From the NCBI GenBank assembly GCA_004378665.1, contig SOIA01000024.1:1-14180 (forward strand): a DNA stretch of 14,180 bases, given 5' to 3'. Positions 14,103-14,180 of the stretch are shown piece by piece. Within the stretch, counting starts at the first letter, position 1. The number at the start of each line of letters is the position of its first letter. Both the position numbers and the translations under genes were made by a program. The stretch comes from Candidatus Aminicenantota bacterium (lineage in GTDB: Bacteria; Acidobacteriota; Aminicenantia; Aminicenantales; Aminicenantaceae). The notes beneath the pieces were generated by a model, which was not told the origin of the DNA, did no database searches, and worked only from the letters and a program-made list of their open reading frames with translations.

Positions 14103-14180
14103 CGGACATCCCTCCTTGTTCGGATTGATGCGTTTATCTCACGGCCCTGTCCTTCGTTCATTTCTCTTTCTTCCAATCGT

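Noticed and set aside
14099..14179. Minus-strand frame running from the window edge to a TAA overlapping the dehydrogenase remnant, as a C-terminal partial gene
   Set aside because: Only 26 codons are visible, with no recognisable family; it could be a real gene end but cannot be supported from this window.
1..14180. CRISPR array, tRNA, rRNA, toxin-antitoxin pair or defence island
   Set aside because: No regularly spaced direct repeats, RNA-gene-like sequences or effector domains were seen on either strand.

Overview
The window reads as chromosomal DNA of a diderm bacterium. The evidence is a RseP-type site-2 protease with two PDZ domains, a uppS-cdsA-dxr-rseP-ispG envelope/isoprenoid cluster, the MEP isoprenoid pathway, and hydrogenase-maturation genes. 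The small ribbon-helix-helix-like protein ending in a 'LKALGYL' tail and the general style of the proteins remind me of uncultured Aminicenantes/Acidobacteriota-type genomes. That assignment is a guess that only a database search could settle.

Layout. (1) 1-120 shows no convincing gene; a sigma70-like promoter near 85-113 precedes a 72-residue ribbon-helix-helix-like protein (192-410). (2) 522-4758 is a plus-strand nucleotide-sugar block: a short P-loop sulfotransferase-like protein, a UDP-hexose/HexNAc 4-epimerase, a WbpA-type UDP-HexNAc 6-dehydrogenase and a UDP-glucose 6-dehydrogenase. Together they would supply acidic sugar nucleotides (UDP-HexNAcA and UDP-GlcA) for a surface polysaccharide. 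(3) 4775-7262 on the minus strand is hypC-hypD-hypE, for making and delivering the Fe(CN)2CO group of [NiFe] hydrogenase. It converges on ugd with only 16 bases between. (4) 7375-12892 on the plus strand is uppS, cdsA, dxr, rseP, ispG: undecaprenyl diphosphate synthesis, CDP-diacylglycerol synthesis, two MEP-pathway steps and intramembrane proteolysis. (5) 12893-13126 carries copies of a 'GTCATTGC...GCAATCT' dispersed repeat, followed by larE (13127-13987), a sulfur-insertion enzyme for the nickel-pincer cofactor. (6) On the minus strand beyond larE lies what looks like a broken N-terminal piece of a D-2-hydroxyacid dehydrogenase.

The most unusual structure is around hypC. The gene sits between two imperfect inverted-repeat arms of about 50 bases (6954-7000 and 7320-7373), both reading outward. 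The right arm contains a perfect TTGACA-N17-TATAAT promoter whose predicted transcription start falls on the ATG of uppS, implying a leaderless message for the envelope operon. The left arm is a decayed version pointing at hypDE. This looks like a dispersed or mobile repeat family that has provided promoters to its neighbours.

I see no defence system, CRISPR array, tRNA or rRNA. Most genes are well-known families. The novelty, if any, lies in the hypC-flanking repeat with its promoter, the small RHH-like protein and the gene remnant at the right end.
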